From positions 138,949,172 to 139,013,171 of the forward strand of contig NC_058337.1 of NCBI RefSeq assembly GCF_905475395.1: 64,000 nucleotides of DNA, in the 5' to 3' direction. Source of the DNA: Chrysoperla carnea. Taxonomy: Eukaryota > Arthropoda > Insecta > Neuroptera > Chrysopidae. This document shows positions 49,864 through 62,079 of this stretch, piece after piece. How positions within the stretch are numbered: the first letter of the stretch is position 1; every line of letters starts with the position of its first letter. The position numbers were made by a program, and so were the translations under genes. Below the pieces are notes generated by a model. The model had not been told where the DNA came from. It saw only the letters and a program-made list of their open reading frames with translations, and searched no databases.

Positions 49864-50214
49864 TCAATTAGAATTGCGTATGGAAAGTGGTAGCGCTATA
49901 CGTTTCGCAAATAAATCTGTATATTTTGTTAGGTCGTAATAAAAAAACTCATCCGTTTTTTGTAATGCTTCCATCAAATTTTGCATACTACTTAGACCAC
50001 GCCTTGGATACTTGGCCGAGTAGAACTTCAAAATTGATCCATACTCCCTAACCACCTTCTCAATTGCTAATTCAACTTGCATTTTCGTAAAATTATTATC
50101 ATGCTCTTGATCATACACATGCATTTCAACAGGTTTTGGTACTGATGAACTCCCCAACAAAAAATGTGAATAAAAACTATTTTTATTTTTGTAAAATACC
50201 TTTTCGGCTTCCAT
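49864..50214 (-). CDS. Unit 1: unknown 116-residue ORF
   Basis: MEAEKVFYKNKNSFYSHFLL then GSSSVPKPVEMHVYDQEHDN, and MQVELAIEKVVREYGSILKF further on. It is mostly helical by eye, with no domain recognised. A (CAA)n tract and AT-rich DNA with a TATAAATAGG-like box (near 50317-50327 on the minus strand) lie upstream. This fits a eukaryotic or viral promoter next to the compound hairpin. It lies upstream of, and in the same direction as, the RING/SIAH ORF. Confidence 0.5.
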   Translation of the reverse strand: MEAEKVFYKNKNSFYSHFLLGSSSVPKPVEMHVYDQEHDNNFTKMQVELAIEKVVREYGSILKFYSAKYPRRGLSSMQNLMEALQKTDEFFYYDLTKYTDLFAKRIALPLSIRNSN

Positions 50215-50317
50215 TTTTTCAACAACAACAACAACAACAGCAACACAAGTAAAAATAATGTTAATACGAATGTAATGAAACTGTCTACTAAAGTAAATTA
50301 ACTCGCAAAAGTCCTAT

Positions 50318-50330
50318 TTATACAATGAAA
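50318..50330 (-). promoter_or_regulatory. Candidate TATA box upstream of the 116-residue ORF
   Basis: The minus strand reads TTGTATAAATAGGAC about 105 bases before the ATG at 50214, in otherwise plain AT-rich DNA. The same box occurs in each unit (mirrored near 51780 and 60752). It is a good TATA match; the start site cannot be seen. Confidence 0.45.
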
Positions 50331-50457
50331 TTTTATCTCCAAAAATTTTTTTGGGATGCATGTGATTATTATTGTTTAAATTTAAAAACCTGTAGGAAGT
50401 TGATAAAAGTGTTAAAGGAAACTAATTTATTTTAAATAATAATAAATTTTTTATTTA

Positions 50458-51645
50458 TATGTAGTTCGCATCACAAGTTTTCATATTTTCGAAATCAGCG
50501 TTTCGAATTGGTAAAACTATATTTTGTTTTATAAAACGCATGACCCGTCCTAACTCGACCCCATTAAAGGCATGGCCAACCTGTTGATCACAGGGTGAAT
50601 TCATACTGAAAACCATACCGGTTTCTAAACAGACCAGTATTAAACAGGTCAAAACCTGTATTAAACAGGTTAAAACCAGTATTAAACAGGTTAAAACCAG
50701 TATTAAACAGGTACAGACCAGTATCAAACAGACCTGTTTAGAAACAGACCTGTTTAGAAACAGGTCTGTATCTAAACAGGTCTCTTTCTAAACAGGTCTG
50801 TTTCTAAACAGGTCTGTTTCTAAACAGGTCTGTTTAATACTGGTCTGTACCTGTTTAATACTGGTTTTAACCTGTTTAATACAGGTTTTGACCTGTTTAA
50901 TACTGGTCTGTTTAGAAACCGGTATGGTTTTCAATATGAATTCACCCTGTGATCAACAGGTTGGCCATGCCTTTAATGGGGTCGAGGACCCGTCCTAACT
51001 CGACCCCATTAAAGGCATGGCCAACCTGTTGATCACAGGGTGAATTCATACTGAAAACCATACCGGTTTCTAAACAGACCAGTATTAAACAGGTCAAAAC
51101 CTGTATTAAACAGGTTAAAACCAGTATTAAACAGGTACAGACCAGTATTAAACAGACCTGTTTAGAAACAGACCTGTTTAGAAACAGACCTGTTTAGAAA
51201 GAGACCTGTTTAGATACAGACCTGTTTCTAAACAGGTCTGTTTCTAAACAGGTCTGTTTAATACTGGTCTGTACCTGTTTAATACTGGTTTTAACCTGTT
51301 TAATACTGGTTTTAACCTGTTTAATACTGGTTTTAACCTGTTTAATACAGGTTTTGACCTGTTTAATACTGGTCTGTTTAGAAACCGGTATGGTTTTCAG
51401 TATGAATTCACCCTGTGATCAACAGGTTGGCCATGCCTTTAATGGGGTCGAGTTAGGACGGGTCTGCGGGTTTTTGGCCCTTGCGTTCATTCTGTGATTG
51501 AATTCACCCTGTGATCAACAGGTTGGCCATGCCTTTAATGGGGTCGAGTTAGGACGGGTCATGCGTTTTATAAAACAAAATATAGTTTTACCAATTCGAA
51601 ACGCTGATTTCGAAAATATGAAAACTTGTGATGCGAACTACATAT
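50458..51645. repeat. Compound hairpin joint A1 (head-to-head)
   Basis: The outer arms are inverted repeats: TAGTTCGCATCACAAG at 50462 and its inverse ending at 51640. Inside are two further long palindromes, 50554-50986 and 50999-51452, each bounded by CTCGACCCCATTAAAGGCAT. They are built from short inverted words (TAAACAGGT, ACAGACCTG, TTAATACTGG). A unique spacer (about 51463-51498, TGCGGGTTTTTGGCCC) and a third arm copy follow. This nested layout resembles T- or cross-shaped viral telomere hairpins. Confidence 0.85.
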
Positions 51646-51888
51646 AAATAAAAAATTTATTATTATTTAAAATAAATTAGTTTCCTTTAACACTTTTATC
51701 AACTTCCTACAGGTTTTTAAATTTAAACAATAATAATCACATGCATCCGAAAAAAAATTTTTGGAGATAAAATTTCATTGTATAAATAGGACTTTTGCGA
51801 GTTAATTTACTTTAGTAGACAGTTTCATTACATTCGTATTAACATTATTTTTACTTGTGTTGCTGTTGTTGTTGTTGTTGTTGAAAAA

Positions 51889-52239
51889 ATGGAAGCCGAA
51901 AAGGTATTTTACAAAAATAAAAATAGTTTTTATTCACATTTTTTGTTGGGGAGTTCATCAGTACCAAAACCTGTTGAAATGCATGTGTATGATCAAGAGC
52001 ATGATAATAATTTTACGAAAATGCAAGTTGAATTAGCAATTGAGAAGGTGGTTAGGGAGTATGGATCAATTTTGAAGTTCTACTCGGCCAAGTATCCAAG
52101 GCGTGGTCTAAGTAGTATGCAAAATTTGATGGAAGCATTACAAAAAACGGATGAGTTTTTTTATTACGACCTAACAAAATATACAGATTTATTTGCGAAA
52201 CGTATAGCGCTACCACTTTCCATACGCAATTCTAATTGA
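51889..52239 (+). CDS. Unit 2: unknown 116-residue ORF
   Basis: The same 116 residues as at 49864-50214, mirrored. It lies beside compound hairpin A1 and reads toward the RING/SIAH ORF. Confidence 0.5.
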   Translation: MEAEKVFYKNKNSFYSHFLLGSSSVPKPVEMHVYDQEHDNNFTKMQVELAIEKVVREYGSILKFYSAKYPRRGLSSMQNLMEALQKTDEFFYYDLTKYTDLFAKRIALPLSIRNSN

Positions 52240-52321
52240 TCAACACATTTATTTTTTTGGTCATACTTAAAATTAATAGTATAAAATATTCATATAGATT
52301 TTAAATGAATTCCGCTGCCAA

Positions 52322-53032
52322 GTGTGTCGAGAGGTTTTTAATGTGCATATATACCAATGCGATAACTTCCATTCGGTGTGTGATGGATGCTATTTTTTTC
52401 CAATCGCATCCAACAGCGCTGCAATAGATAGATGTCCTGTATGTCACGAACATAAAGAATTTACAAGAAATCAAGTATTGGAGAGGATGATGGATATGGA
52501 GGTTGTGTGTCCGAACGATATGTGTGGGAAGAAATTGCAAATTTCTAAATTTCGATATCATGAGAGTGATGACTGCGTGAGCATGGCTATCACACGATGC
52601 ATACTCCCATTGTGTAATTGGAAAATGTTTACAAACTCGCAAGATTACATTAAACATCTTCTTCTCTTTCATGGAATTCCAACACATGATGTTAGCGATA
52701 CAGTGGAGCAGCTGAATTTGTTATTAGAATATAAAAATAATGAAGGATGTAAAGAAATTCTGAAATTTATTAGATTCGGTGAGAACTTTTTTTATATTCA
52801 TTATAGTAATGAATTATTAGAGGTTGAATTTAAAATAGTTCCCATAATATTAAAAAATAGGTTAGCTATTGAAATATGCTTTTATGATGCAGATACTATG
52901 CTATCATTTAAAAATATTTTAAGGGCTAAAACCAATTTTGAATTTTCGATATCATATAAACAACTTCAAAGATTATTTTCTAATGGTACAGAAAAGCGGG
53001 TTTTTCAGTTTTTGTGTAATGTTATTAGATAA
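52322..53032 (+). CDS. Unit 2: RING/SIAH-type zinc-finger ORF
   Basis: 236 residues, matching the unit 1 copy but for one residue (RFGENFF rather than RIGENFF). RING-like and SIAH-type Cys/His patterns are unchanged. The near identity of copies on opposite strands shows recent duplication. Confidence 0.65.
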   Translation: MCREVFNVHIYQCDNFHSVCDGCYFFPIASNSAAIDRCPVCHEHKEFTRNQVLERMMDMEVVCPNDMCGKKLQISKFRYHESDDCVSMAITRCILPLCNWKMFTNSQDYIKHLLLFHGIPTHDVSDTVEQLNLLLEYKNNEGCKEILKFIRFGENFFYIHYSNELLEVEFKIVPIILKNRLAIEICFYDADTMLSFKNILRAKTNFEFSISYKQLQRLFSNGTEKRVFQFLCNVIR

Positions 53033-53099
53033 AAAATTTTTTTACATCCTACATTTTTTTTTGTCTTTCAATTATTACTTGTAGATATCTAATTTATTT

Positions 53100-55540
53100 A
53101 TATATTTTTTTTTTTTTTTAAATTACATGACCGAAAACTAAATTTTGATTATGTTTTTTATTGTAAAAATCTGCATTGTGTAAATTATGGCTACTATTCC
53201 AGTTAATTTGCTTGTGTTTCAACTAAATTTCGATCATATTTTTTTTGTAAAAATCTGTTGTGCACATTATGGCTACTATTCTAGTTAATTTGATTTTTTT
53301 CGTTGTTGTTTCGTATTGATACATGTAACAATTAGTACTGATCTATGTTCAGGACAAAAAGCTAAATCCTTATGTTTAAAAATAGTTATTTTAAAATTAC
53401 ATTATTTTAACAGAATAACTTTGACTGCAAATCATCACTAAGTTTTAAATCATCATCTTTTACATAAATATTTTGTCTCTTTGAATTAAAACATAATCAG
53501 TTTTAAATAATTAAAATTTTTAATCGCCAATAATTTTGAATGTACCAATGTCCCATTAGTACATTTTCTTTAAAAATTAAGACAAATCAATTTCATAATC
53601 TAATTGTAATTTATTTCGTTGTTTTTAAATTACATGACCGAAAACTAAATTTTGATTATGTTTTTTATTGTAAAAATCTGCATTGTGTAAATTATGGCTA
53701 CTATTCCAGTTAATTTGCTTGTGTTTCAACTAAATTTCGATCATATTTTTTTTTGTAAAAATCTGTTGTGCACATTATGGCTACTATTCTAGTTAATTTG
53801 ATTTTTTTCGTTGTTGTTTCGTATTGATAAATGTAACAATTAGTACTGATCTATGTTCAGGACAAAAAGCTAAATCCTTATGTTTAAAAATAGTTATTTT
53901 AAAATTACATTATTTTAACAGAATAACTTTGACTGCAAATCATCACTAAGTTTTAAATCATCATCTTTTACATAAATATTTTGTCTCTTTGAATTAAAAC
54001 ATAATCAGTTTTAAATAATTAAAATTTTTAATCGCCAATAATTTTGAATGTACCAATGTCCCATTAGTACATTTTCTTTAAAAATTAAGACAAATCAATT
54101 TCATAATCTAATTGTAATTTATTTCGTTGTTGTTTCGTATTGATAAATGTAACAATTAGTACTGATCTATGTTCAGGACAAAAAGCTAAATCCTTATGTT
54201 TATCATGAAGTTCTTCAGGATATTTGAGATCCACTTCTAAGAAATATCCATTATCAGCGTCATTTAAAATCATCTTTTACATAAATATTTTGTCTCTTTG
54301 AATTAAAACACAATCAGTTTTAAATAATTAAAATTTTTAATCGCCAATAATTTTGAATGTACCAATGTCCCATTAGTACATTTTCTTTAAAAATTAAGAC
54401 AAATCAATTTCATAATCTAATTGTAATTTATTTCGTTGTTGTTTCGTATTGATAAATGTAACAATTAGTACTGATCTATGTTCAGGACAAAAAGCTAAAT
54501 CCTTATGTTTATCATGAAGTTCTTCAGGATATTTGAGATCCACTTCTAAGAAATATCCATTATCAGCGTCATTTAAAATCATCTTTTACATAAATATTTT
54601 GTCTCTTTGAATTAAAACACAATTAGTTTTAAATAATTAAAATTTTTAATCGCCAATAATTTTGAATGTACCAATGTCCCATTAGTACATTTTCTTTAAA
54701 AATTGAGACAAATCAATTTCATAATCTAATTGTAATTTATAATGACCGAACGCGAATGTATACGTAATTTTATAAATTTCTAAATATTCTCATCATCAAC
54801 CTCGTAGTCCAAATCTAGCTCTTCTTGTAAGAGAGCTTCTTCACTAAAAACAAATAAAGAATATGTATGTTTTCCTGATACCATTCCGTTAAATTTGAAA
54901 TTCTATCAATAATTTGATTCTTACTATTAAAATATTTGAATTTGTAAACTTCATCATCATTCTGTAGCTTTACAAATTCACCACAAAATGTTGAATTTAC
55001 TTTGATTTGAGTGAAATCCTTTAAAACATTCATTTTCCATTTTTCTAGTAAAAAAAATATTTTGTCTCTTTGAATTAAAATTTTTAATCGCCAATAATTT
55101 TCAATGTACCAATGTCCCATTAGTACATTTTCTTTAAAAATTGAGACAAAAAATTTATTTTTACGAATGTATCCGTAATTTTATAAATTTCTAAAACCCT
55201 AGAAAATAGAACACCATAGATCGCATTGATCGATAATTTATTATATGCAATAGCACTTGGTTGATGAAGAATAGCAATGAAAAACGTTGTTTTGTTCGTA
55301 GTCAGAACAGGTTTCTTAATATTAAGGAAAAACATTAAAAAAATACATTTAATTTGATAAAAATTAAAAAATTATATTGAAAATTTTGAGTCTTTGTGTG
55401 TTAAATTAATAATTATACCAGTCTTAATTCGACTATCAAACGCTGACTCAATATTTTCCTAATAATTAATAGTTTACACTTTTACATTATTTATTGTATT
55501 TTTTAATTACATTTATTAAAAACTAATTTTTCTAGTACAA
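53100..55540 (-). repeat. Unit 2: mirrored tandem-repeat half
   Basis: Mirror image of 46550-48970. It holds the family B polymerase-like pieces at 54085-54273 and 54394-54582, and the 101- and 71-residue frames at 54815-55120 and 55120-55335, all on the minus strand. It ends at the AT-rich hairpin centred on 55536. Confidence 0.75.
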
Positions 55541-55632
55541 AAAATTTATTTTTTAATAAATGTAATTAAAAAATACAATAAATAATGTAAAAGTGTAAAC
55601 TATTAATTATTAGGAAAATATTGAGTCAGCGT
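55440..55632. repeat. AT-rich hairpin joint B (tail-to-tail)
   Basis: Perfect inverted arms (TTTTTAATTACATTTATTAA and inverse) enclose an asymmetric loop of about 28 bases (55523-55550: CTAATTTTTCTAGTACAAAA then AATTTATT). At the left end of the array (46550-46580) the same loop lies in the opposite orientation relative to the arm it adjoins. This gives the two possible forms of an asymmetric terminal loop. Confidence 0.8.
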
Positions 55633-55736
55633 TTGATAGTCGAATTAAGACTGGTATAATTATTAATTTAACACACAAAGACTCAAAATTTTCAATATAA
55701 TTTTTTAATTTTTATCAAATTAAATGTATTTTTTTA

Positions 55737-56987
55737 ATGTTTTTCCTTAATATTAAGAAACCTGTTCTGACTACGAACAAAACAACGTTTTTCATTGCTA
55801 TTCTTCATCAACCAAGTGCTATTGCATATAATAAATTATCGATCAATGCGATCTATGGTGTTCTATTTTCTAGGGTTTTAGAAATTTATAAAATTACGGA
55901 TACATTCGTAAAAATAAATTTTTTGTCTCAATTTTTAAAGAAAATGTACTAATGGGACATTGGTACATTGAAAATTATTGGCGATTAAAAATTTTAATTC
56001 AAAGAGACAAAATATTTTTTTTACTAGAAAAATGGAAAATGAATGTTTTAAAGGATTTCACTCAAATCAAAGTAAATTCAACATTTTGTGGTGAATTTGT
56101 AAAGCTACAGAATGATGATGAAGTTTACAAATTCAAATATTTTAATAGTAAGAATCAAATTATTGATAGAATTTCAAATTTAACGGAATGGTATCAGGAA
56201 AACATACATATTCTTTATTTGTTTTTAGTGAAGAAGCTCTCTTACAAGAAGAGCTAGATTTGGACTACGAGGTTGATGATGAGAATATTTAGAAATTTAT
56301 AAAATTACGTATACATTCGCGTTCGGTCATTATAAATTACAATTAGATTATGAAATTGATTTGTCTCAATTTTTAAAGAAAATGTACTAATGGGACATTG
56401 GTACATTCAAAATTATTGGCGATTAAAAATTTTAATTATTTAAAACTAATTGTGTTTTAATTCAAAGAGACAAAATATTTATGTAAAAGATGATTTTAAA
56501 TGACGCTGATAATGGATATTTCTTAGAAGTGGATCTCAAATATCCTGAAGAACTTCATGATAAACATAAGGATTTAGCTTTTTGTCCTGAACATAGATCA
56601 GTACTAATTGTTACATTTATCAATACGAAACAACAACGAAATAAATTACAATTAGATTATGAAATTGATTTGTCTTAATTTTTAAAGAAAATGTACTAAT
56701 GGGACATTGGTACATTCAAAATTATTGGCTATTAAAAATTTTAATTATTTAAAACTGATTGTGTTTTAATTCAAAGAGACAAAATATTTATGTAAAAGAT
56801 GATTTTAAATGACGCTGATAATGGATATTTCTTAGAAGTGGATCTCAAATATCCTGAAGAACTTCATGATAAACATAAGGATTTAGCTTTTTGTCCTGAA
56901 CATAGATCAGTACTAATTGTTACATTTATCAATACGAAACAACAACGAAATAAATTACAATTAGATTATGAAATTGATTTGTCTTAA
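55737..56987 (+). repeat. Unit 3: small ORFs and polymerase-like fragments
   Basis: Direct copy of the unit 1 left half. It has frames of 71 (55737-55952), 101 (55952-56257) and twice 62 residues (56490-56678, 56799-56987). The 62-residue pieces carry the family B polymerase-like stretch. Almost no difference from unit 1 is seen. Confidence 0.7.
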
Positions 56988-58042
56988 TTTTTAAAGAAAA
57001 TGTACTAATGGGACATTGGTACATTCAAAATTATTGGCGATTAAAAATTTTAATTATTTAAAACTGATTATGTTTTAATTCAAAGAGACAAAATATTTAT
57101 GTAAAAGATGATGATTTAAAACTTAGTGATGATTTGCAGTCAAAGTTATTCTGTTAAAATAATGTAATTTTAAAATAACTATTTTTAAACATAAGGATTT
57201 AGCTTTTTGTCCTGAACATAGATCAGTACTAATTGTTACATTTATCAATACGAAACAACAACGAAAAAAATCAAATTAACTAGAATAGTAGCCATAATGT
57301 GCACAACAGATTTTTACAAAAAAAAATATGATCGAAATTTAGTTGAAACACAAGCAAATTAACTGGAATAGTAGCCATAATTTACACAATGCAGATTTTT
57401 ACAATAAAAAACATAATCAAAATTTAGTTTTCGGTCATGTAATTTAAAAACAACGAAATAAATTACAATTAGATTATGAAATTGATTTGTCTTAATTTTT
57501 AAAGAAAATGTACTAATGGGACATTGGTACATTCAAAATTATTGGCGATTAAAAATTTTAATTATTTAAAACTGATTATGTTTTAATTCAAAGAGACAAA
57601 ATATTTATGTAAAAGATGATGATTTAAAACTTAGTGATGATTTGCAGTCAAAGTTATTCTGTTAAAATAATGTAATTTTAAAATAACTATTTTTAAACAT
57701 AAGGATTTAGCTTTTTGTCCTGAACATAGATCAGTACTAATTGTTACATTTATCAATACGAAACAACAACGAAAAAAATCAAATTAACTAGAATAGTAGC
57801 CATAATGTGCACAACAGATTTTTACAAAAAAAATATGATCGAAATTTAGTTGAAACACAAGCAAATTAACTGGAATAGTAGCCATAATTTACACAATGCA
57901 GATTTTTACAATAAAAAACATAATCAAAATTTAGTTTTCGGTCATGTAATTTAAAAAAAAAAAAAATAAATAAATAAATAAATTAGATATCTACAAGTAA
58001 TAATTGAAAGACAAAAAAAAATGTAGGATGTAAAAAAATTTT

Positions 58043-58753
58043 TTATCTAATAACATTACACAAAAACTGAAAAACCCGCTTTTCTGTACCATTAGAAAAT
58101 AATCTTTGAAGTTGTTTATATGATATCGAAAATTCAAAATTGGTTTTAGCCCTTAAAATATTTTTAAATGATAGCATAGTATCTGCATCATAAAAGCATA
58201 TTTCAATAGCTAACCTATTTTTTAATATTATGGGAACTATTTTAAATTCAACCTCTAATAATTCATTACTATAATGAATATAAAAAAAGTTCTCACCGAA
58301 TCTAATAAATTTCAGAATTTCTTTACATCCTTCATTATTTTTATATTCTAATAACAAATTCAGCTGCTCCACTGTATCGCTAACATCATGTGTTGGAATT
58401 CCATGAAAGAGAAGAAGATGTTTAATGTAATCTTGCGAGTTTGTAAACATTTTCCAATTACACAATGGGAGTATGCATCGTGTGATAGCCATGCTCACGC
58501 AGTCATCACTCTCATGATATCGAAATTTAGAAATTTGCAATTTCTTCCCACACATATCGTTCGGACACACAACCTCCATATCCATCATCCTCTCCAATAC
58601 TTGATTTCTTGTAAATTCTTTATGTTCGTGACATACAGGACATCTATCTATTGCAGCGCTGTTGGATGCGATTGGAAAAAAATAGCATCCATCACACACC
58701 GAATGGAAGATATCGCATTGGTATATATGCACATTAAAAACCTCTCGACACAC
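58043..58753 (-). CDS. Unit 3: RING/SIAH-type zinc-finger ORF
   Basis: 236 residues; compared with unit 1 it has IYQCDIFHSV instead of IYQCDNFHSV and RFGENFF. The zinc-binding pattern is kept. It is the third nearly identical copy. Confidence 0.65.
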   Translation of the reverse strand: MCREVFNVHIYQCDIFHSVCDGCYFFPIASNSAAIDRCPVCHEHKEFTRNQVLERMMDMEVVCPNDMCGKKLQISKFRYHESDDCVSMAITRCILPLCNWKMFTNSQDYIKHLLLFHGIPTHDVSDTVEQLNLLLEYKNNEGCKEILKFIRFGENFFYIHYSNELLEVEFKIVPIILKNRLAIEICFYDADTMLSFKNILRAKTNFEFSISYKQLQRLFSNGTEKRVFQFLCNVIR

Positions 58754-58835
58754 TTGGCAGCGGAATTCATTTAAAATCTATATGAATATTTTATACTATT
58801 AATTTTAAGTATGACCAAAAAAATAAATGTGTTGA

Positions 58836-59186
58836 TCAATTAGAATTGCGTATGGAAAGTGGTAGCGCTATACGTTTCGCAAATAAATCTGTATATTTTG
58901 TTAGGTCGTAATAAAAAAACTCATCCGTTTTTTGTAATGCTTCCATCAAATTTTGCATACTACTTAGACCACGCCTTGGATACTTGGCCGAGTAGAACTT
59001 CAAAATTGATCCATACTCCCTAACCACCTTCTCAATTGCTAATTCAACTTGCATTTTCGTAAAATTATTATCATGCTCTTGATCATACACATGCATTTCA
59101 ACAGGTTTTGGTACTGATGAACTCCCCAACAAAAAATGTGAATAAAAACTATTTTTATTTTTGTAAAATACCTTTTCGGCTTCCAT
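58836..59186 (-). CDS. Unit 3: unknown 116-residue ORF
   Basis: Identical to the unit 1 copy. It lies beside compound hairpin A2. Confidence 0.5.
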   Translation of the reverse strand: MEAEKVFYKNKNSFYSHFLLGSSSVPKPVEMHVYDQEHDNNFTKMQVELAIEKVVREYGSILKFYSAKYPRRGLSSMQNLMEALQKTDEFFYYDLTKYTDLFAKRIALPLSIRNSN

Positions 59187-59429
59187 TTTTTCAACAACAA
59201 CAACAACAACAGCAACACAAGTAAAAATAATGTTAATACGAATGTAATGAAACTGTCTACTAAAGTAAATTAACTCGCAAAAGTCCTATTTATACAATGA
59301 AATTTTATCTCCAAAAATTTTTTTGGGATGCATGTGATTATTATTGTTTAAATTTAAAAACCTGTAGGAAGTTGATAAAAGTGTTAAAGGAAACTAATTT
59401 ATCTTAAATAATAATAAATTTTTTATTTA

Positions 59430-60617
59430 TATGTAGTTCGAATCACAAGTTTTCATATTTTCGAAATCAGCGTTTCGAATTGGTAAAACTATATTTTGTT
59501 TTATAAAACGCATGACCCGTCCTAACTCGACCCCATTAAAGGCATGGCCAACCTGTTGATCACAGGGTGAATTCATACTGAAAACCATACCGGTTTCTAA
59601 ACAGACCAGTATTAAACAGGTCAAAACCTGTATTAAACAGGTTAAAACCAGTATTAAACAGGTTAAAACCAGTATTAAACAGGTACAGACCAGTATTAAA
59701 CAGACCTGTTTAGAAACAGACCTGTTTAGAAACAGGTCTGTATCTAAACAGGTCTCTTTCTAAACAGGTCTGTTTCTAAACAGGTCTGTTTCTAAACAGG
59801 TCTGTTTAATACTGGTCTGTACCTGTTTAATACTGGTTTTAACCTGTTTAATACAGGTTTTGACCTGTTTAATACTGGTCTGTTTAGAAACCGGTATGGT
59901 TTTCAATATGAATTCACCCTGTAATCAACAGGTTGGCCATGCCTTTAATGGGGTCGAGGACCCGTCCTAACTCGACCCCATTAAAGGCATGGCCAACCTG
60001 TTGATCACAGGGTGAATTCATACTGAAAACCATACCGGTTTCTAAACAGACCAGTATTAAACAGGTCAAAACCTGTATTAAACAGGTTAAAACCAGTATT
60101 AAACAGGTACAGACCAGTATTAAACAGACCTGTTTAGAAACAGACCTGTTTAGAAACAGACCTGTTTAGATACAGACCTGTTTAGATACAGACCTGTTTC
60201 TAAACAGGTCTGTTTCTAAACAGGTCTGTTTAATACTGGTCTGTACCTGTTTAATACTGGTTTTAACCTGTTTAATACTGGTTTTAACCTGTTTAATACT
60301 GGTTTTAACCTGTTTAATACAGGTTTTGACCTGTTTAATACTGGTCTGTTTAGAAACCGGTATGGTTTTCAGTATGAATTCACCCTGTGATCAACAGGTT
60401 GGCCATGCCTTTAATGGGGTCGAGTTAGGACGGGTCTGCGGGTTTTTGGCCCTTGCGTTCATTCTGTGATTGAATTCACCCTGTGATCAACAGGTTGGCC
60501 ATGCCTTTAATGGGGTCGAGTTAGGACGGGTCATGCGTTTTATAAAACAAAATATAGTTTTACCAATTCGAAACGCTGATTTCGAAAATATGAAAACTTG
60601 TGATGCGAACTACATAT
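59430..60617. repeat. Compound hairpin joint A2 (head-to-head)
   Basis: Same plan and same left-to-right order as A1: outer arm, inner palindrome 1 (about 59526-59958), inner palindrome 2 (about 59971-60424), spacer TGCGGGTTTTTGGCCC, third arm copy, outer arm. A few word changes (for example TTTAGATACAGACC in place of TTTAGAAAGAGACC) distinguish it from A1. Confidence 0.85.
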
Positions 60618-60860
60618 AAATAAAAAATTTATTATTATTTAAAATAAATTAGTTTCCTTTAACACTTTTATCAACTTCCTACAGGTTTTTAAATTTAAAC
60701 AATAATAATCACATGCATCCGAAAAAAAATTTTTGGAGATAAAATTTCATTGTATAAATAGGACTTTTGCGAGTTAATTTACTTTAGTAGACAGTTTCAT
60801 TACATTCGTATTAACATTATTTTTACTTGTGTTGCTGTTGTTGTTGTTGTTGTTGAAAAA

Positions 60861-61211
60861 ATGGAAGCCGAAAAGGTATTTTACAAAAATAAAAATAGTT
60901 TTTATTCACATTTTTTGTTGGGGAGTTCATCAGTACCAAAACCTGTTGAAATGCATGTGTATGATCAAGAGCATGATAATAATTTTACGAAAATGCAAGT
61001 TGAATTAGCAATTGAGAAGGTGGTTAGGGAGTATGGATCAATTTTGAAGTTCTACTCGGCCAAGTATCCAAGGCGTGGTCTAAGTAGTATGCAAAATTTG
61101 ATGGAAGCATTACAAAAAACGGATGAGTTTTTTTATTACGACCTAACAAAATATACAGATTTATTTGCGAAACGTATAGCGCTACCACTTTCCATACGCA
61201 ATTCTAATTGA
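60861..61211 (+). CDS. Unit 4: unknown 116-residue ORF
   Basis: Fourth copy, identical to the others, beside joint A2. Confidence 0.5.
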   Translation: MEAEKVFYKNKNSFYSHFLLGSSSVPKPVEMHVYDQEHDNNFTKMQVELAIEKVVREYGSILKFYSAKYPRRGLSSMQNLMEALQKTDEFFYYDLTKYTDLFAKRIALPLSIRNSN

Positions 61212-61293
61212 TCAACACATTTATTTTTTTGGTCATACTTAAAATTAATAGTATAAAATATTCATATAGATTTTAAATGAATTCCGCTGCCAA

Positions 61294-62004
61294 GTGTGTC
61301 GAGAGGTTTTTAATGTGCATATATACCAATGCGATAACTTCCATTCGGTGTGTGATGGATGCTATTTTTTTCCAATCGCATCCAACAGCGCTGCAATAGA
61401 TAGATGTCCTGTATGTCACGAACATAAAGAATTTACAAGAAATCAAGTATTGGAGAGGATGATGGATATGGAGGTTGTGTGTCCGAACGATATGTGTGGG
61501 AAGAAATTGCAAATTTCTAAATTTCGATATCATGAGAGTGATGACTGCGTGAGCATGGCTATCACACGATGCATACTCCCATTGTGTAATTGGAAAATGT
61601 TTACAAACTCGCAAGATTACATTAAACATCTTCTTCTCTTTCATGGAATTCCAACACATGATGTTAGCGATACAGTGGAGCAGCTGAATTTGTTATTAGA
61701 ATATAAAAATAATGAAGGATGTAAAGAAATTCTGAAATTTATTAGATTCGGTGAGAACTTTTTTTATATTCATTATAGTAATGAATTATTAGAGGTTGAA
61801 TTTAAAATAGTTCCCATAATATTAAAAAATAGGTTAGCTATTGAAATATGCTTTTATGATGCAGATACTATGCTATCATTTAAAAATATTTTAAGGGCTA
61901 AAACCAATTTTGAATTTTCGATATCATATAAACAACTTCAAAGATTATTTTCTAATGGTACAGAAAAGCGGGTTTTTCAGTTTTTGTGTAATGTTATTAG
62001 ATAA
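61294..62004 (+). CDS. Unit 4: RING/SIAH-type zinc-finger ORF
   Basis: Fourth copy, identical to that of unit 2 over 236 residues by eye, including RFGENFF. Confidence 0.65.
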   Translation: MCREVFNVHIYQCDNFHSVCDGCYFFPIASNSAAIDRCPVCHEHKEFTRNQVLERMMDMEVVCPNDMCGKKLQISKFRYHESDDCVSMAITRCILPLCNWKMFTNSQDYIKHLLLFHGIPTHDVSDTVEQLNLLLEYKNNEGCKEILKFIRFGENFFYIHYSNELLEVEFKIVPIILKNRLAIEICFYDADTMLSFKNILRAKTNFEFSISYKQLQRLFSNGTEKRVFQFLCNVIR

Positions 62005-62079
62005 AAAATTTTTTTACATCCTACATTTTTTTTTGTCTTTCAATTATTACTTGTAGATATCTAATTTATTTATTTATTT

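Noticed and set aside
50455-50727. 90-residue ORF in compound hairpin A1
   Set aside because: Repetitive LVLTCLI translation of palindrome words.
50554-51452. Repeated TAAACAGGT/ACAGACCTG words looked like a CRISPR array
   Set aside because: There are no constant repeats with unique spacers. The words alternate with their inverses and build palindromes, and no cas gene is present.
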